Below are positions 14,142 to 22,309 of a DNA stretch of 26,603 bases, one piece after another. The notes below the pieces were generated by a model that did no database searches, was not told the DNA's origin, and was given only the letters and a program-made list of their open reading frames with translations. A program made the translations under genes and the position numbers. The first letter of the stretch is position 1, and every line of letters starts with the position of its first letter. Origin of the DNA: Bacteroides sp. CAG:530 (GTDB taxonomy: Bacteria; Bacteroidota; Bacteroidia; Bacteroidales; Bacteroidaceae); the NCBI GenBank assembly GCA_000434735.1, contig FR881223.1:1-26603 (forward strand), read 5' to 3'.

Positions 14142-15206
14142 ATGAGTTTGAAAAAGCATATAACATTTATTGTAAACCCTATATCGGGCACCCATAACAA
14201 AGATGCCATCCTGCAATTAATAGATAAGAAACTTGACCGCTCACGCTATGACTACGATATCCGTAAGACGGAATATGCCGGTCATGCCACACTGATAGCC
14301 GACGAGCTGGTAAAGAAAGGAGAGCATATGGCGATAGCGATAGGCGGAGACGGTACTATCAATGAGATAGGACGTGCCTTGATACATACCGACACGGCGA
14401 TGGGTATCATCCCTTGCGGCTCTGGCAATGGGCTGGCTCGTCATCTTCATATACCGATGAGTCCGAAGGGAGCGATTGATGTTATTAACGAAGGTGCGAT
14501 AAAGGACATAGACTGTGGAGTGATAGACGGGCACCCGTTCTTCTGCACCTGCGGCGTGGGTTTCGATGCTTTCGTTAGCCTAAAGTTCGCCGACTCTAGA
14601 AGAAGGGGACTACTCACCTATTTAGAAAATACGCTGCACGAGAGCCTGACGTATAAACCCGAAACTTACGAAATAGAGAACGAGCAAGGCACGATGAAGT
14701 ATAAAGCGTTTCTTATAGCGTGTGCCAACGCTTCTCAGTATGGCAACAATGCCTACATAGCGCCTCAGGCATCACTGACCGACGGAATGATGGACATTAC
14801 TATATTAGAGCCGTTCACCGTTCTCGATGTTCCGTCGTTGTCTTTCCAGCTCTTTAATAAAACCATCGACCAAAACAGCCGAATCAAAACACTGAAGGAG
14901 AAAAAGATTACCATCCACCGCACACAAGAGGGCGTATTCCATTACGACGGCGACCCCACAATGGGCGGAAAAGACCTGAAAGTAGAGATTGTACCAAAGG
15001 GACTGAAGGTAATGGCTCCCATAAAAAAAGTATCGGAAGCGGAAGAGCCGTTCAGCGTACTACAGCACTTCACTGACTTTCTCGATACGAAACCACTCAC
15101 GTCTACCATCGTGAAGAAGCATAAGGAATTGTTGCAACTTAACCAGAACTTGCTGCGCAGACTGTCGTACAGCAAGAAGCAGAATCCATCCGATAAAGAA
15201 AAGTAA
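14142..15206 (+). CDS. Diacylglycerol/sphingosine-kinase-family lipid kinase
   Basis: Member of the DAGK catalytic-domain family (YegS/BmrU and sphingosine kinase group), which phosphorylates lipid hydroxyls with ATP. The 354 residues show FIVNPISGTHNK (NPISG 12-16), the nucleotide loop IAIGGDGTINEIG (68-76) and PCGSGNGLARH (91-101). The C-terminal beta-sandwich contains CGVIDGHPFFCTCGVGFDA and ends near APQASLTDGMMDI and HYDGDP. From about residue 300 there is an extra basic, Lys/Ser-rich tail ending KKQNPSDKEK, which I cannot assign. The gene is divergent from spt with back-to-back promoters. That suggests, but does not prove, a sphingoid base, dihydroceramide or diacylglycerol as substrate. 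The 3' end is 6 bp from the convergent methyltransferase gene. Confidence 0.88.
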   Translation: MSLKKHITFIVNPISGTHNKDAILQLIDKKLDRSRYDYDIRKTEYAGHATLIADELVKKGEHMAIAIGGDGTINEIGRALIHTDTAMGIIPCGSGNGLARHLHIPMSPKGAIDVINEGAIKDIDCGVIDGHPFFCTCGVGFDAFVSLKFADSRRRGLLTYLENTLHESLTYKPETYEIENEQGTMKYKAFLIACANASQYGNNAYIAPQASLTDGMMDITILEPFTVLDVPSLSFQLFNKTIDQNSRIKTLKEKKITIHRTQEGVFHYDGDPTMGGKDLKVEIVPKGLKVMAPIKKVSEAEEPFSVLQHFTDFLDTKPLTSTIVKKHKELLQLNQNLLRRLSYSKKQNPSDKEK

Positions 15207-15212
15207 TATTGT

Positions 15213-15926
15213 TTACATTTTCAAATAGAAATCCTTCGTCATAGCTACGTATTCATCGCTGTGTATTCGGTGAGCCACCTCGATATATAAGTCATGCAAT
15301 TCCGCTCTCACTATACCATGCCCTAATTCCACCAGCACTCGCTTGGCAGGTATGCCTGGCTTGGTAAACACTTTCGTACAGCGACGCACATACAAATGCC
15401 TTTCGGCAGCTAAAGAAACAAAAGTATCGTAAGCATTGCTTGGCAACACTACCGAGAAGCCGCCTTCCGGAGCAAGGAGTCGCTTCGCACTATCAAGCAA
15501 ATCAGCGAAAGACAAGCCCTGCGTATGTCTTGCCGCATTACGTTGTCCGTCAGGGCAATGTACTTTCTCTTCAAAATACGGAGGATTAGAAACGATGGCA
15601 TCAAACTGCATGTTTTCATTTTTAGAGAATTCACATACATCGGCTACAAACAACTCTATCCTATCCTTCCACGGTGACAACTCGGCGTTTTCTTTAGCCT
15701 GCGCTATCGCATCTTCATCGATATCGATTCCTACTATACTGGCCGACGGATAACGCTGTGCTAGCATCAATGATATAAGTCCGCTACCTGCTCCTATATC
15801 TAATATTCGCCGAGCGTTTTCGGCATTCGCCCATGCACCGAGCAACACTCCGTCCGTGCCTACCTTCATCGCGCAGCGGTCATGATGAATGATAAATTTC
15901 TTAAACTGAAAATATGTATTAGCCAT
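15213..15926 (-). CDS. yfiC: tRNA1(Val) (adenine-37-N6)-methyltransferase
   Basis: SAM-dependent N6 methylation of A37 in tRNA1(Val), by homology to E. coli YfiC/TrmN6. The 237 residues open with FQFKKFIIHHDRCAMKVGTDGVLLGAWA, the characteristic start of this family. Motif I is LDIGAGSGLISLMLA (42-56) and the catalytic motif IV is SNPPYFEE (NPPY at 114-117), as in N6-adenine methyltransferases. GIDIDEDA is the acidic ribose-binding loop. The length is normal. Convergent with the lipid-kinase gene and divergent from lon across 289 bp. Confidence 0.92.
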   Translation of the reverse strand: MANTYFQFKKFIIHHDRCAMKVGTDGVLLGAWANAENARRILDIGAGSGLISLMLAQRYPSASIVGIDIDEDAIAQAKENAELSPWKDRIELFVADVCEFSKNENMQFDAIVSNPPYFEEKVHCPDGQRNAARHTQGLSFADLLDSAKRLLAPEGGFSVVLPSNAYDTFVSLAAERHLYVRRCTKVFTKPGIPAKRVLVELGHGIVRAELHDLYIEVAHRIHSDEYVAMTKDFYLKM

Positions 15927-16028
15927 CCTGTTAAATCACATTATATTTTCCCAAATACTACCTGCTTCATATAGTTAATTCAAGCGCAATAAAGCTATCC
16001 CGAATTTAAAAACACAGTCTTTCCGGCA

Positions 16029-16036
16029 CAAAGATA
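16029..16036 (-). promoter_or_regulatory. -7 box of the methyltransferase gene
   Basis: The minus strand reads TATCTTTG, a perfect TAnnTTTG, about 100 bp upstream of the start codon at 15926. No TTTG at the expected -33 spacing. Apart from this and the lon promoter, the 289-bp intergenic region shows nothing I can identify. Confidence 0.35.
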
Positions 16037-16157
16037 ATGCAATTTGAGCGCAATCCTGCAAGCTCGTACCAATGTTTTGAAAGCGTATGCGCTCAATAAA
16101 AACAATTAACCACCTTATTATTATCGAAAAGCGTTTTTATAGTTTCCTCAAAATGTT

Positions 16158-16165
16158 TAACTTTG
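16158..16165 (+). promoter_or_regulatory. -7 box of the lon-tgt-LptF/G operon
   Basis: TAACTTTG, a perfect TAnnTTTG, with TTTT at 16134-16137 (20-bp spacer, one mismatch to TTTG). It lies 50 bp upstream of the lon start. No CIRCE element or heat-shock-type inverted repeat was seen. Confidence 0.5.
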
Positions 16166-16215
16166 TAGCCATTTTATGCGAAAACAATAGAAATTATAAA
16201 TAGAATCAAAAAACT

Positions 16216-18702
16216 ATGGTTAGAAAAAGAAGATTTGATGATCCCGAAGAAGAAGATGCTAAATTTTCGGTCGTAACGGACATTGACCCATCTGGACCGG
16301 AATTAACAGAGGACTGTCTAAATGAGGAACTGCCTATAATGACTTTGCGCAACATGGTTATGTTTCCGAGCGTCATTATGCCGGTAACCGTGGGAAGACG
16401 GTCTACTCTGAAATTGACAAAGGCAGCTCTGAAAGGGAATAAACCGATTGTCATCGCCACTCAGAAGGTGATGGAAGTCGAAGAACCGAATCTGAACGAT
16501 TTATATACTACCGCAGTTGTAGGACGCGTACTTAGAGAATTCGAACTTCCGGGCGGAAATACTACCGTCATACTGCAAGCCAGTACACTAAAAGTACGCA
16601 TCGACAGTGTAACTTCGGCTAAACCGTACCTGAAAGGAAAGGTTTCTGCTCTTCCTGAAGACATGGAGATGAAAGAGAACAACGATGAACTTGACGCACT
16701 GCTAGATACCGCAAAGGACTTATGCTCTAAGTATATCGAAGTAAGCGAAAACGGTGCTCAGGAAATGGTGTTCGCTCTGAAGAACTTGCCGCAGAATCAT
16801 ATGATGATCAACTATGTCTGCACCAATTTCCCGTTCCCTATAGAAGATAAAATTAACATGCTTGCGAAAAGCACATTGAAAGATCGTCTATACACGCTGA
16901 TTCAGGTACTTAACAAGCAGACTAAGTTGGCGCTTATCAAGCAGGACATTCAGTTACGTACTCGCGAGGATCTCGACAAGCAGCAGAAGGAATATTTCTT
17001 GCAGCAGCAGATCAAGAACATCCAAGATGAGTTGGGTACCGGACAGGATGAAGAAGTAGAAAATCTGAGAGACAAGGCAGCCAAGAAGCAATGGAACGAA
17101 GAGGTAGGCAAAATCTTCGATCGCGAATTGGCTAAGCTGGAACGCCTCAATCCACAATCGCCCGACTATAACGTACAGTTATCGTACTTGCAGGTATTGT
17201 TGTCGCTTCCGTGGAATGTATATTCGCAAGATTCACTCAATATACAGAATGCCGAGAAAGTGCTCAATAAAGACCACTACGGCCTAGAAAAAGTAAAAGA
17301 GCGCATCTTGGAGCATCTGGCCGTATTGAAACTTAAAGGTGATATGAAATCGCCTATCATCTGTCTGTACGGTCCTCCGGGAGTTGGTAAGACTTCGCTC
17401 GGACGTTCTATAGCTACTTCATTGAAGCGCAAGTACATCAGAATGTCATTAGGTGGAGTGCACGATGAAGCCGAAATCCGCGGACACCGCAAAACTTACA
17501 TCGGAGCTATGCCGGGACGTATCATCAAAAGTTTGATAAAAGCTGAGACTTCTAACCCTGTTATCATCTTAGACGAGATTGACAAATTGGGCAGCGATCA
17601 TCATGGCGACCCAAGTTCGGCGTTACTCGAAGTGCTCGACCCTGAACAGAACAACTCTTTCCACGATAACTATGTAGATATTGACTACGACTTGTCGAAA
17701 GTAATGTTTATAGCTACGGCAAACAATATCGGAGCCATTCCTCCCCCATTACTCGACCGTATGGAGCTGATTGAAGTTAGCGGTTACATAACCGAAGAGA
17801 AGATAGAGATTGCTCGTCGCCACCTTATTCCGAAGGAGCTGGAGAACAACGGGCTTACTAAGGACAACGTGAAGTTCACACCGTCTGCCATAGAGTATAT
17901 CATCGAGAACTATACACGCGAAAGCGGTGTGCGCGAGTTGGAAAAGAAGATTAGCAAGGTAATGCGTAAAATTGCATTGGAGATAGCCAGCGATAAATTC
18001 ACTGAGCGTCACGACCTGAAGCCTGCCGATATTAAGCAGTACTTGGGTATGCCTCCATACTCTCGCGATAAATACCAAGGAAATGAGTACGCCGGAGTAG
18101 TTACAGGATTGGCATGGACTGCGGTAGGCGGCGAAATCTTATTCGTAGAAACCAGCTTGAGCAAGGGTAAAGGCGGACGTCTCACTCTTACTGGTAACTT
18201 GGGCGATGTGATGAAAGAATCGGCTATGCTGGCTCTGGAGTACATTAAAGCGCACTCTCATCTGCTCAACTTGTCCGAAGGTATCTTCGACAACTGGAAT
18301 ATTCACATCCATGTGCCCGAAGGCGCTATTCCTAAAGACGGACCGTCGGCAGGTATTACCATGGTGACATCTTTGGCTTCGGCACTTACTCAGCGCAAGG
18401 TTAAAGCTAATTTGGCAATGACTGGCGAAATTACCCTCCGCGGTAAAGTATTGCCTGTAGGCGGTATCAGAGAAAAGATATTGGCTGCCAAGCGTGCCGG
18501 CATCAAAGACATCATATTGTGTGAAGAGAACCGAAAAGATATAGAAGAAATACAGCCTATCTATCTTAAAGGTGTGGAATTCCACTACGTGAAGGATATC
18601 AAGGAAGTGCTCGACTTGGCGCTGACCGACGAGAAGGTAGCCGATGCGATAGATTTCACAGTAAAAGATAACGAGAAAGGCAATTCAGAAAACAAGCAGT
18701 AA
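16216..18702 (+). CDS. lon: ATP-dependent Lon protease
   Basis: Cytoplasmic AAA+ serine protease that unfolds and degrades damaged and regulatory proteins, including antitoxins in other bacteria. The 828 residues contain an acidic N-terminal extension of about 38 residues, then the LON substrate domain (LPIMTLRNMVMFPSVIMPV... to about 245) and a coiled-coil linker (KQQKEYFLQQQIKNIQDELG, 255-274). The AAA module has Walker A GPPGVGKT (386-393) and Walker B ILDEID (451-456). The protease domain has PKDGPSAGIT with Ser711 and REKILAAKR with Lys754, the catalytic dyad, 43 residues apart as in E. coli. It is complete and should be active. First gene of an operon: tgt begins 8 bp after its stop. 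Confidence 0.97.
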   Translation: MVRKRRFDDPEEEDAKFSVVTDIDPSGPELTEDCLNEELPIMTLRNMVMFPSVIMPVTVGRRSTLKLTKAALKGNKPIVIATQKVMEVEEPNLNDLYTTAVVGRVLREFELPGGNTTVILQASTLKVRIDSVTSAKPYLKGKVSALPEDMEMKENNDELDALLDTAKDLCSKYIEVSENGAQEMVFALKNLPQNHMMINYVCTNFPFPIEDKINMLAKSTLKDRLYTLIQVLNKQTKLALIKQDIQLRTREDLDKQQKEYFLQQQIKNIQDELGTGQDEEVENLRDKAAKKQWNEEVGKIFDRELAKLERLNPQSPDYNVQLSYLQVLLSLPWNVYSQDSLNIQNAEKVLNKDHYGLEKVKERILEHLAVLKLKGDMKSPIICLYGPPGVGKTSLGRSIATSLKRKYIRMSLGGVHDEAEIRGHRKTYIGAMPGRIIKSLIKAETSNPVIILDEIDKLGSDHHGDPSSALLEVLDPEQNNSFHDNYVDIDYDLSKVMFIATANNIGAIPPPLLDRMELIEVSGYITEEKIEIARRHLIPKELENNGLTKDNVKFTPSAIEYIIENYTRESGVRELEKKISKVMRKIALEIASDKFTERHDLKPADIKQYLGMPPYSRDKYQGNEYAGVVTGLAWTAVGGEILFVETSLSKGKGGRLTLTGNLGDVMKESAMLALEYIKAHSHLLNLSEGIFDNWNIHIHVPEGAIPKDGPSAGITMVTSLASALTQRKVKANLAMTGEITLRGKVLPVGGIREKILAAKRAGIKDIILCEENRKDIEEIQPIYLKGVEFHYVKDIKEVLDLALTDEKVADAIDFTVKDNEKGNSENKQ

Positions 18703-18710
18703 GATAAAGA

Positions 18711-19841
18711 ATGAAATTCGAATTACAACATACCGATCCTAAATCGAACGCACGTGCCGGACTTATAACTACCGACCACGGACAAATAGAGACTCCTATT
18801 TTTATGCCGGTAGGTACAGTGGGCAGCGTAAAGGCAGTACATCTTCCTGAATTGAAGGACGATATCAAGGCTCAGATTATATTAGGTAATACGTATCACC
18901 TCTATCTACGTCCGGGACTGGACGTGATAGAAGGAGCGGGCGGATTGCATAAATTCAACGGATTCGACCGTCCGATGCTTACCGACAGTGGTGGCTTCCA
19001 AGTATTCTCACTCTCCGGCATCCGTAAGATGAGAGAAGAAGGCGTAGAGTTCCGCTCGCACATCGACGGCTCTAAGCATCTTTTCACCCCAGAGCGTGTT
19101 ATGGATATTGAGCGTACCATCGGTGCGGATATCATGATGGCGTTCGACGAATGTGCTCCCGGCACATCCGATTATGAGTACGCCAAGAAATCAATGGAAC
19201 TTACCCACCGCTGGCTCGACCGATGCTTTACCCGCTTCAACGAGACAGAGCCTAAGTATGGTTACCATCAGTCATTGTTCCCCATCGTTCAGGGATGCGT
19301 ATACCCCGACCTTAGAAAGCGTTCGGCAGAATACATCGCGTCAAAGAACGCTGAAGGAAACGCTATTGGCGGATTGGCAGTGGGCGAACCTACAGAGAAG
19401 ATGTACGAGATGATAGAAGTAGTGAACGAAATTCTTCCTACCGACAAGCCTCGTTATCTGATGGGAGTAGGTACTCCGGTAAACATTCTCGAAGGTATAG
19501 AACGCGGAGTCGATATGTTCGACTGTGTAATGCCTACACGTAACGGGCGTAACGGAATGCTGTTCACCAAGCACGGCATCATGAACATGCGCAACAAGAA
19601 ATGGGAGAAAGATTACTCGCCAATTGAAGCTGACGGCGCATCGTATGTAGACACGCTGTACAGCCGCGCCTACCTGCGTCATCTGTTTCATGCACAAGAG
19701 TTGCTCGCACTGCAGATTGCATCCATACACAACTTGGCATTCTACTTATGGCTCGTAAAAGAAGCCCGCAAGCATATCATAGCCGGCGACTTCTCTACAT
19801 GGAAGCCAATGATGGTAAAACAAGTATCTACCCGATTATAA
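18711..19841 (+). CDS. tgt: Queuine/preQ1 tRNA-ribosyltransferase
   Basis: Exchanges guanine-34 of GUN-anticodon tRNAs for preQ1, the key step of queuosine formation. The 376 residues carry PIFMPVGTVGSVK, LTDSGGFQVFSLS with Asp92, the base-pocket segment MMAFDEC and GGLAVGEP, and MFDCVMPTRNGRNG with nucleophile Asp271. Unusually, the C-terminal zinc site is mostly lost. Against Z. mobilis Tgt, the ligands Cys318, Cys320 and Cys323 align with Gly309, Ser311 and Asp314 (ADGASYVDTLYSRAY); only the His (His340 in SIHNLAFY) remains. Core residues are otherwise intact. I believe this is shared by other Bacteroides Tgt proteins, but could not check. Second gene of the lon operon; the LptF/G gene starts 12 bp later. 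Confidence 0.95.
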   Translation: MKFELQHTDPKSNARAGLITTDHGQIETPIFMPVGTVGSVKAVHLPELKDDIKAQIILGNTYHLYLRPGLDVIEGAGGLHKFNGFDRPMLTDSGGFQVFSLSGIRKMREEGVEFRSHIDGSKHLFTPERVMDIERTIGADIMMAFDECAPGTSDYEYAKKSMELTHRWLDRCFTRFNETEPKYGYHQSLFPIVQGCVYPDLRKRSAEYIASKNAEGNAIGGLAVGEPTEKMYEMIEVVNEILPTDKPRYLMGVGTPVNILEGIERGVDMFDCVMPTRNGRNGMLFTKHGIMNMRNKKWEKDYSPIEADGASYVDTLYSRAYLRHLFHAQELLALQIASIHNLAFYLWLVKEARKHIIAGDFSTWKPMMVKQVSTRL

Positions 19842-19853
19842 AAACAATTAGAA

Positions 19854-20990
19854 ATGATACAGTTTGACTCTTTAAAGCAGAGCATCAAAACAGCATTGAA
19901 AAAGAAGTGGGTCAAGAGGCTCGACCGATATATCATCGCCAAGTTTCTTGGTACCTATTTCTTTGCCATAGCACTGATTATATCTATCTCAGTAGTATTC
20001 GACGTTAATGAGAACATCGACCATTTCATTAATAATAAGGCCCCGTTAAAAGCCATTATATTCGATTACTATCTGAATTTTATACCTTATTATACAAACC
20101 TGTTCAGTCCGCTGTTTGTATTTATCGCTGTCATCTTCTTTACCTCTAAGTTGGCGGAGAACTCGGAAATCATCGCCATGTTCTCTACCGGCATGAGCTT
20201 CAAGAGAATGATGGTGCCTTACATGATTTCGGCTGCTATCATTTCGATGGTAACTTTCGTACTGAGTACGGAAGTAATTCCGCAAGGTAGTGTTACGCGA
20301 CTGAAATTCGAAAGGCAGTACAAAAAGAAGCGTTCAGTAAGTTACGCCAGAAACATTCAGTTGGAGGTAGACTCTGGAGTAGTGGCGTATATGGAAAGAT
20401 ACGAAGACTACAATAAGACCGGTTACCGCTTTTCGCTCGATAAGTTCGAGAAGCATAAGCTTGTATCGCATCTTACGGCTCGCCGAATCACTTACGACAC
20501 CACAGCTTTTCATAAGTGGATTATCAAAGACTACATGATACGCGAAATGAAAGGCATGCGCGAACACATCACTACGGGCGATCAACTTGACTCCATTATT
20601 AATATGGAGCCTCAGGACTTCCTGATTACGCGCGGACAGCAAGAAACTATGACCAGTCCGCAACTTAGAGAGTATATCTCCAAGCAGAAGCAGCGCGGAT
20701 TCGCTAACATCAAAGAGTTCGAAGTAGAGTACTACCGACGCATAGCTACCTCGTTCGCGGCGTTTATCCTTACCGCTATCGGACTGTCGCTATCGTCGCG
20801 TAAGGTAAAAGGAGGCATGGGTCTGCATTTAGGTATCGGATTGGCGTTAAGCTTCTCGTACATCCTGTTCCAGACCATATCGTCTACCTTCGCTATCAAC
20901 GGCAACCTTTCGCCGGCCATCGCCGTGTGGATACCAAACATATTATACCTGTTCATAGCTATATACCTATATAGAAAGGCCCCAAAATAA
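19854..20990 (+). CDS. LptF/LptG-family permease (YjgP/YjgQ)
   Basis: Inner-membrane subunit of the LptB2FG transporter that extracts lipopolysaccharide and passes it to the periplasmic bridge. The 378 residues have the family layout: a membrane-proximal start LDRYIIAKFLGTYFFAIALIIS, three N-terminal segments including FIPYYTNLFSPLFVFIAVIFFTSKLAENSEIIAMFSTG, a periplasmic beta-jellyroll (about 140-265), then three C-terminal segments (RIATSFAAFILTAIGLSLSSRKVKGGMGLHLGIG...). Bacteroidetes often carry separate paralogues and which one this is cannot be decided from the window, so no symbol is given. Third gene of the lon-tgt operon, closed by a strong terminator. Confidence 0.9.
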   Translation: MIQFDSLKQSIKTALKKKWVKRLDRYIIAKFLGTYFFAIALIISISVVFDVNENIDHFINNKAPLKAIIFDYYLNFIPYYTNLFSPLFVFIAVIFFTSKLAENSEIIAMFSTGMSFKRMMVPYMISAAIISMVTFVLSTEVIPQGSVTRLKFERQYKKKRSVSYARNIQLEVDSGVVAYMERYEDYNKTGYRFSLDKFEKHKLVSHLTARRITYDTTAFHKWIIKDYMIREMKGMREHITTGDQLDSIINMEPQDFLITRGQQETMTSPQLREYISKQKQRGFANIKEFEVEYYRRIATSFAAFILTAIGLSLSSRKVKGGMGLHLGIGLALSFSYILFQTISSTFAINGNLSPAIAVWIPNILYLFIAIYLYRKAPK

Positions 20991-21011
20991 GGCGCATGAA
21001 CCGGAAAGAAC

Positions 21012-21056
21012 GCGCCGCAGCATTTCAATTCCCGACATGCTGCGGCGCTTTTTTTT
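21012..21056 (+). terminator. Strong terminator of the lon-tgt-LptF/G operon
   Basis: Perfect 12-bp GC-rich stem GCGCCGCAGCAT (21012-21023) with ATGCTGCGGCGC (21037-21048), 13-nt loop, then eight Ts. It lies 21 bp after the LptF/G stop. Confidence 0.97.
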
Positions 21057-21089
21057 AATCGACATCAACTCAACCTAATAAATAAAATC

Positions 21090-22124
21090 ATGAAAGCATA
21101 CACTTACATCGAAAAAGGCAAATTCGCCTTGATAGACAAAGAAAAACCTCAGTTGCAAGAACCAACAGACGCCATAGTAAAGGTAACACTGGGCAGCATA
21201 TGCACCAGCGACCTTCACATTAAGCACGGAAGCGTACCCAGAGCTGTGCCGGGCATTACCGTAGGACACGAAATGGTGGGCATAGTAGAAGAAGTAGGCA
21301 CAGAAGTAAAAGGCGTGAAAGTTGGCGACAGAGTAACAGTAAACGTAGAGACATTCTGCGGAGAGTGCTTCTACTGCAAGCACGGATTCGTAAACAACTG
21401 CACCTCGCCCCACGGCGGATGGGCGTTAGGTTGCCGAATTGATGGCGGTCAGACAGAGTATGTACGTGTTCCGTTGGCTAGTCAAGGGCTAAATCACATC
21501 CCAGACGGTGTTACCGACGAGCAAGCCCTCTTCGTAGGCGACGTATTGGCAACAGGATTCTGGGCTGCACGCATCAGCGAGATAACAGAAAAAGATACCG
21601 TGCTTATAATCGGAGCCGGACCGACCGGCATCTGCACCCTGCTCTGCGCGATGCTTAAGAAGCCCAAACGCATCATCGTATGTGAGAAATCGGAAGAAAG
21701 ACTCGCGTTCGTGAAGAAGCACTATCCAGAAGTGTTGCTCACTACACCCGATGAGTGCGAAGCCTTCGTAAAAGACAATAGCGACCACGGAGGCGCCGAC
21801 CGTGTAATAGAGGTAGCCGGAAGCAAAGATACCTTCCGCCTGGCTTGGCAATGCGCACGCCCCAACGCCATAGTTACAGTAGTAGCACTTTATGACGAAC
21901 CCCAGATACTGCCGTTGCCCGATATGTACGGCAAGAACCTCACCTTCAAGACCGGCGGTGTAGATGGATGCGACTGCGAAGAAGTGCTTCATCTTATAGA
22001 GCAAGGAAAGATAGACACTACCCCACTCATCACCCATCGTTTCCCACTCAGCAGAATAGAAGAAGCGTACAGAATCTTCGAAAACAAAGAAGACGGAGTC
22101 ATAAAAATAGCTATTCACAGCTAA
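21090..22124 (+). CDS. Zinc-dependent medium-chain alcohol dehydrogenase
   Basis: NAD(P)-dependent oxidoreductase of the medium-chain (zinc) alcohol dehydrogenase family, probably acting on a secondary alcohol or short-chain ketone/aldehyde; the substrate is not evident. The 344 residues contain catalytic-zinc ligands Cys38 (GSICTSDLH), His60-Glu61 (VGHE) and Asp151 (VGDVLATG), the set used by the Clostridium beijerinckii/Thermoanaerobacter secondary alcohol dehydrogenases. It also has the structural-zinc quartet Cys90, Cys93, Cys96 and Cys104 (CGECFYCKHGFVNNC). The cofactor loop is LIIGAGPTG (172-180). Only 33 bp separate the preceding terminator from the gene and no clear promoter boxes were found there. 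No terminator follows. Confidence 0.88.
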   Translation: MKAYTYIEKGKFALIDKEKPQLQEPTDAIVKVTLGSICTSDLHIKHGSVPRAVPGITVGHEMVGIVEEVGTEVKGVKVGDRVTVNVETFCGECFYCKHGFVNNCTSPHGGWALGCRIDGGQTEYVRVPLASQGLNHIPDGVTDEQALFVGDVLATGFWAARISEITEKDTVLIIGAGPTGICTLLCAMLKKPKRIIVCEKSEERLAFVKKHYPEVLLTTPDECEAFVKDNSDHGGADRVIEVAGSKDTFRLAWQCARPNAIVTVVALYDEPQILPLPDMYGKNLTFKTGGVDGCDCEEVLHLIEQGKIDTTPLITHRFPLSRIEEAYRIFENKEDGVIKIAIHS

Positions 22125-22309
22125 AACTATCGTTTTGTCGCTTATTTCTTGCTGATTCGGAAATTTCTTGATAACTTGCGCCATCTTTTGCTTCAACTCA
22201 ATGCAATACGTCAACAGTGAACGTAAACCATGCGTCAGAGTGAAAACATCAAGAGGCAAACAAACTAGAATATATACGGAATAATATAACTAACTTTTTT
22301 ATCGGACTA
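22125..22309. other. 185-bp intergenic region with a coding-like antisense stretch
   Basis: On the minus strand an open frame from 22259 reads MPLDVFTLTHGLRSLLTYC followed by a segment containing KQKMAQVIKKF and NQQEISDKT, then continues as a shadow antisense to the dehydrogenase gene. The intergenic part looks compositionally like protein and may be a decayed gene or dispersed repeat, but I cannot identify it. For the downstream gene only a weak -7-like TAACTTTT (22291-22298) is seen. Confidence 0.3.

Noticed and set aside
15927..16215. tRNA or small RNA gene in the trmN6-lon gap
   Set aside because: No cloverleaf, CCA end or terminator found; only two promoter boxes could be supported.
21489..22259. 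256-residue minus-strand ORF
   Set aside because: Most of it is antisense to the well-supported zinc alcohol dehydrogenase; only the intergenic part was kept as an observation.
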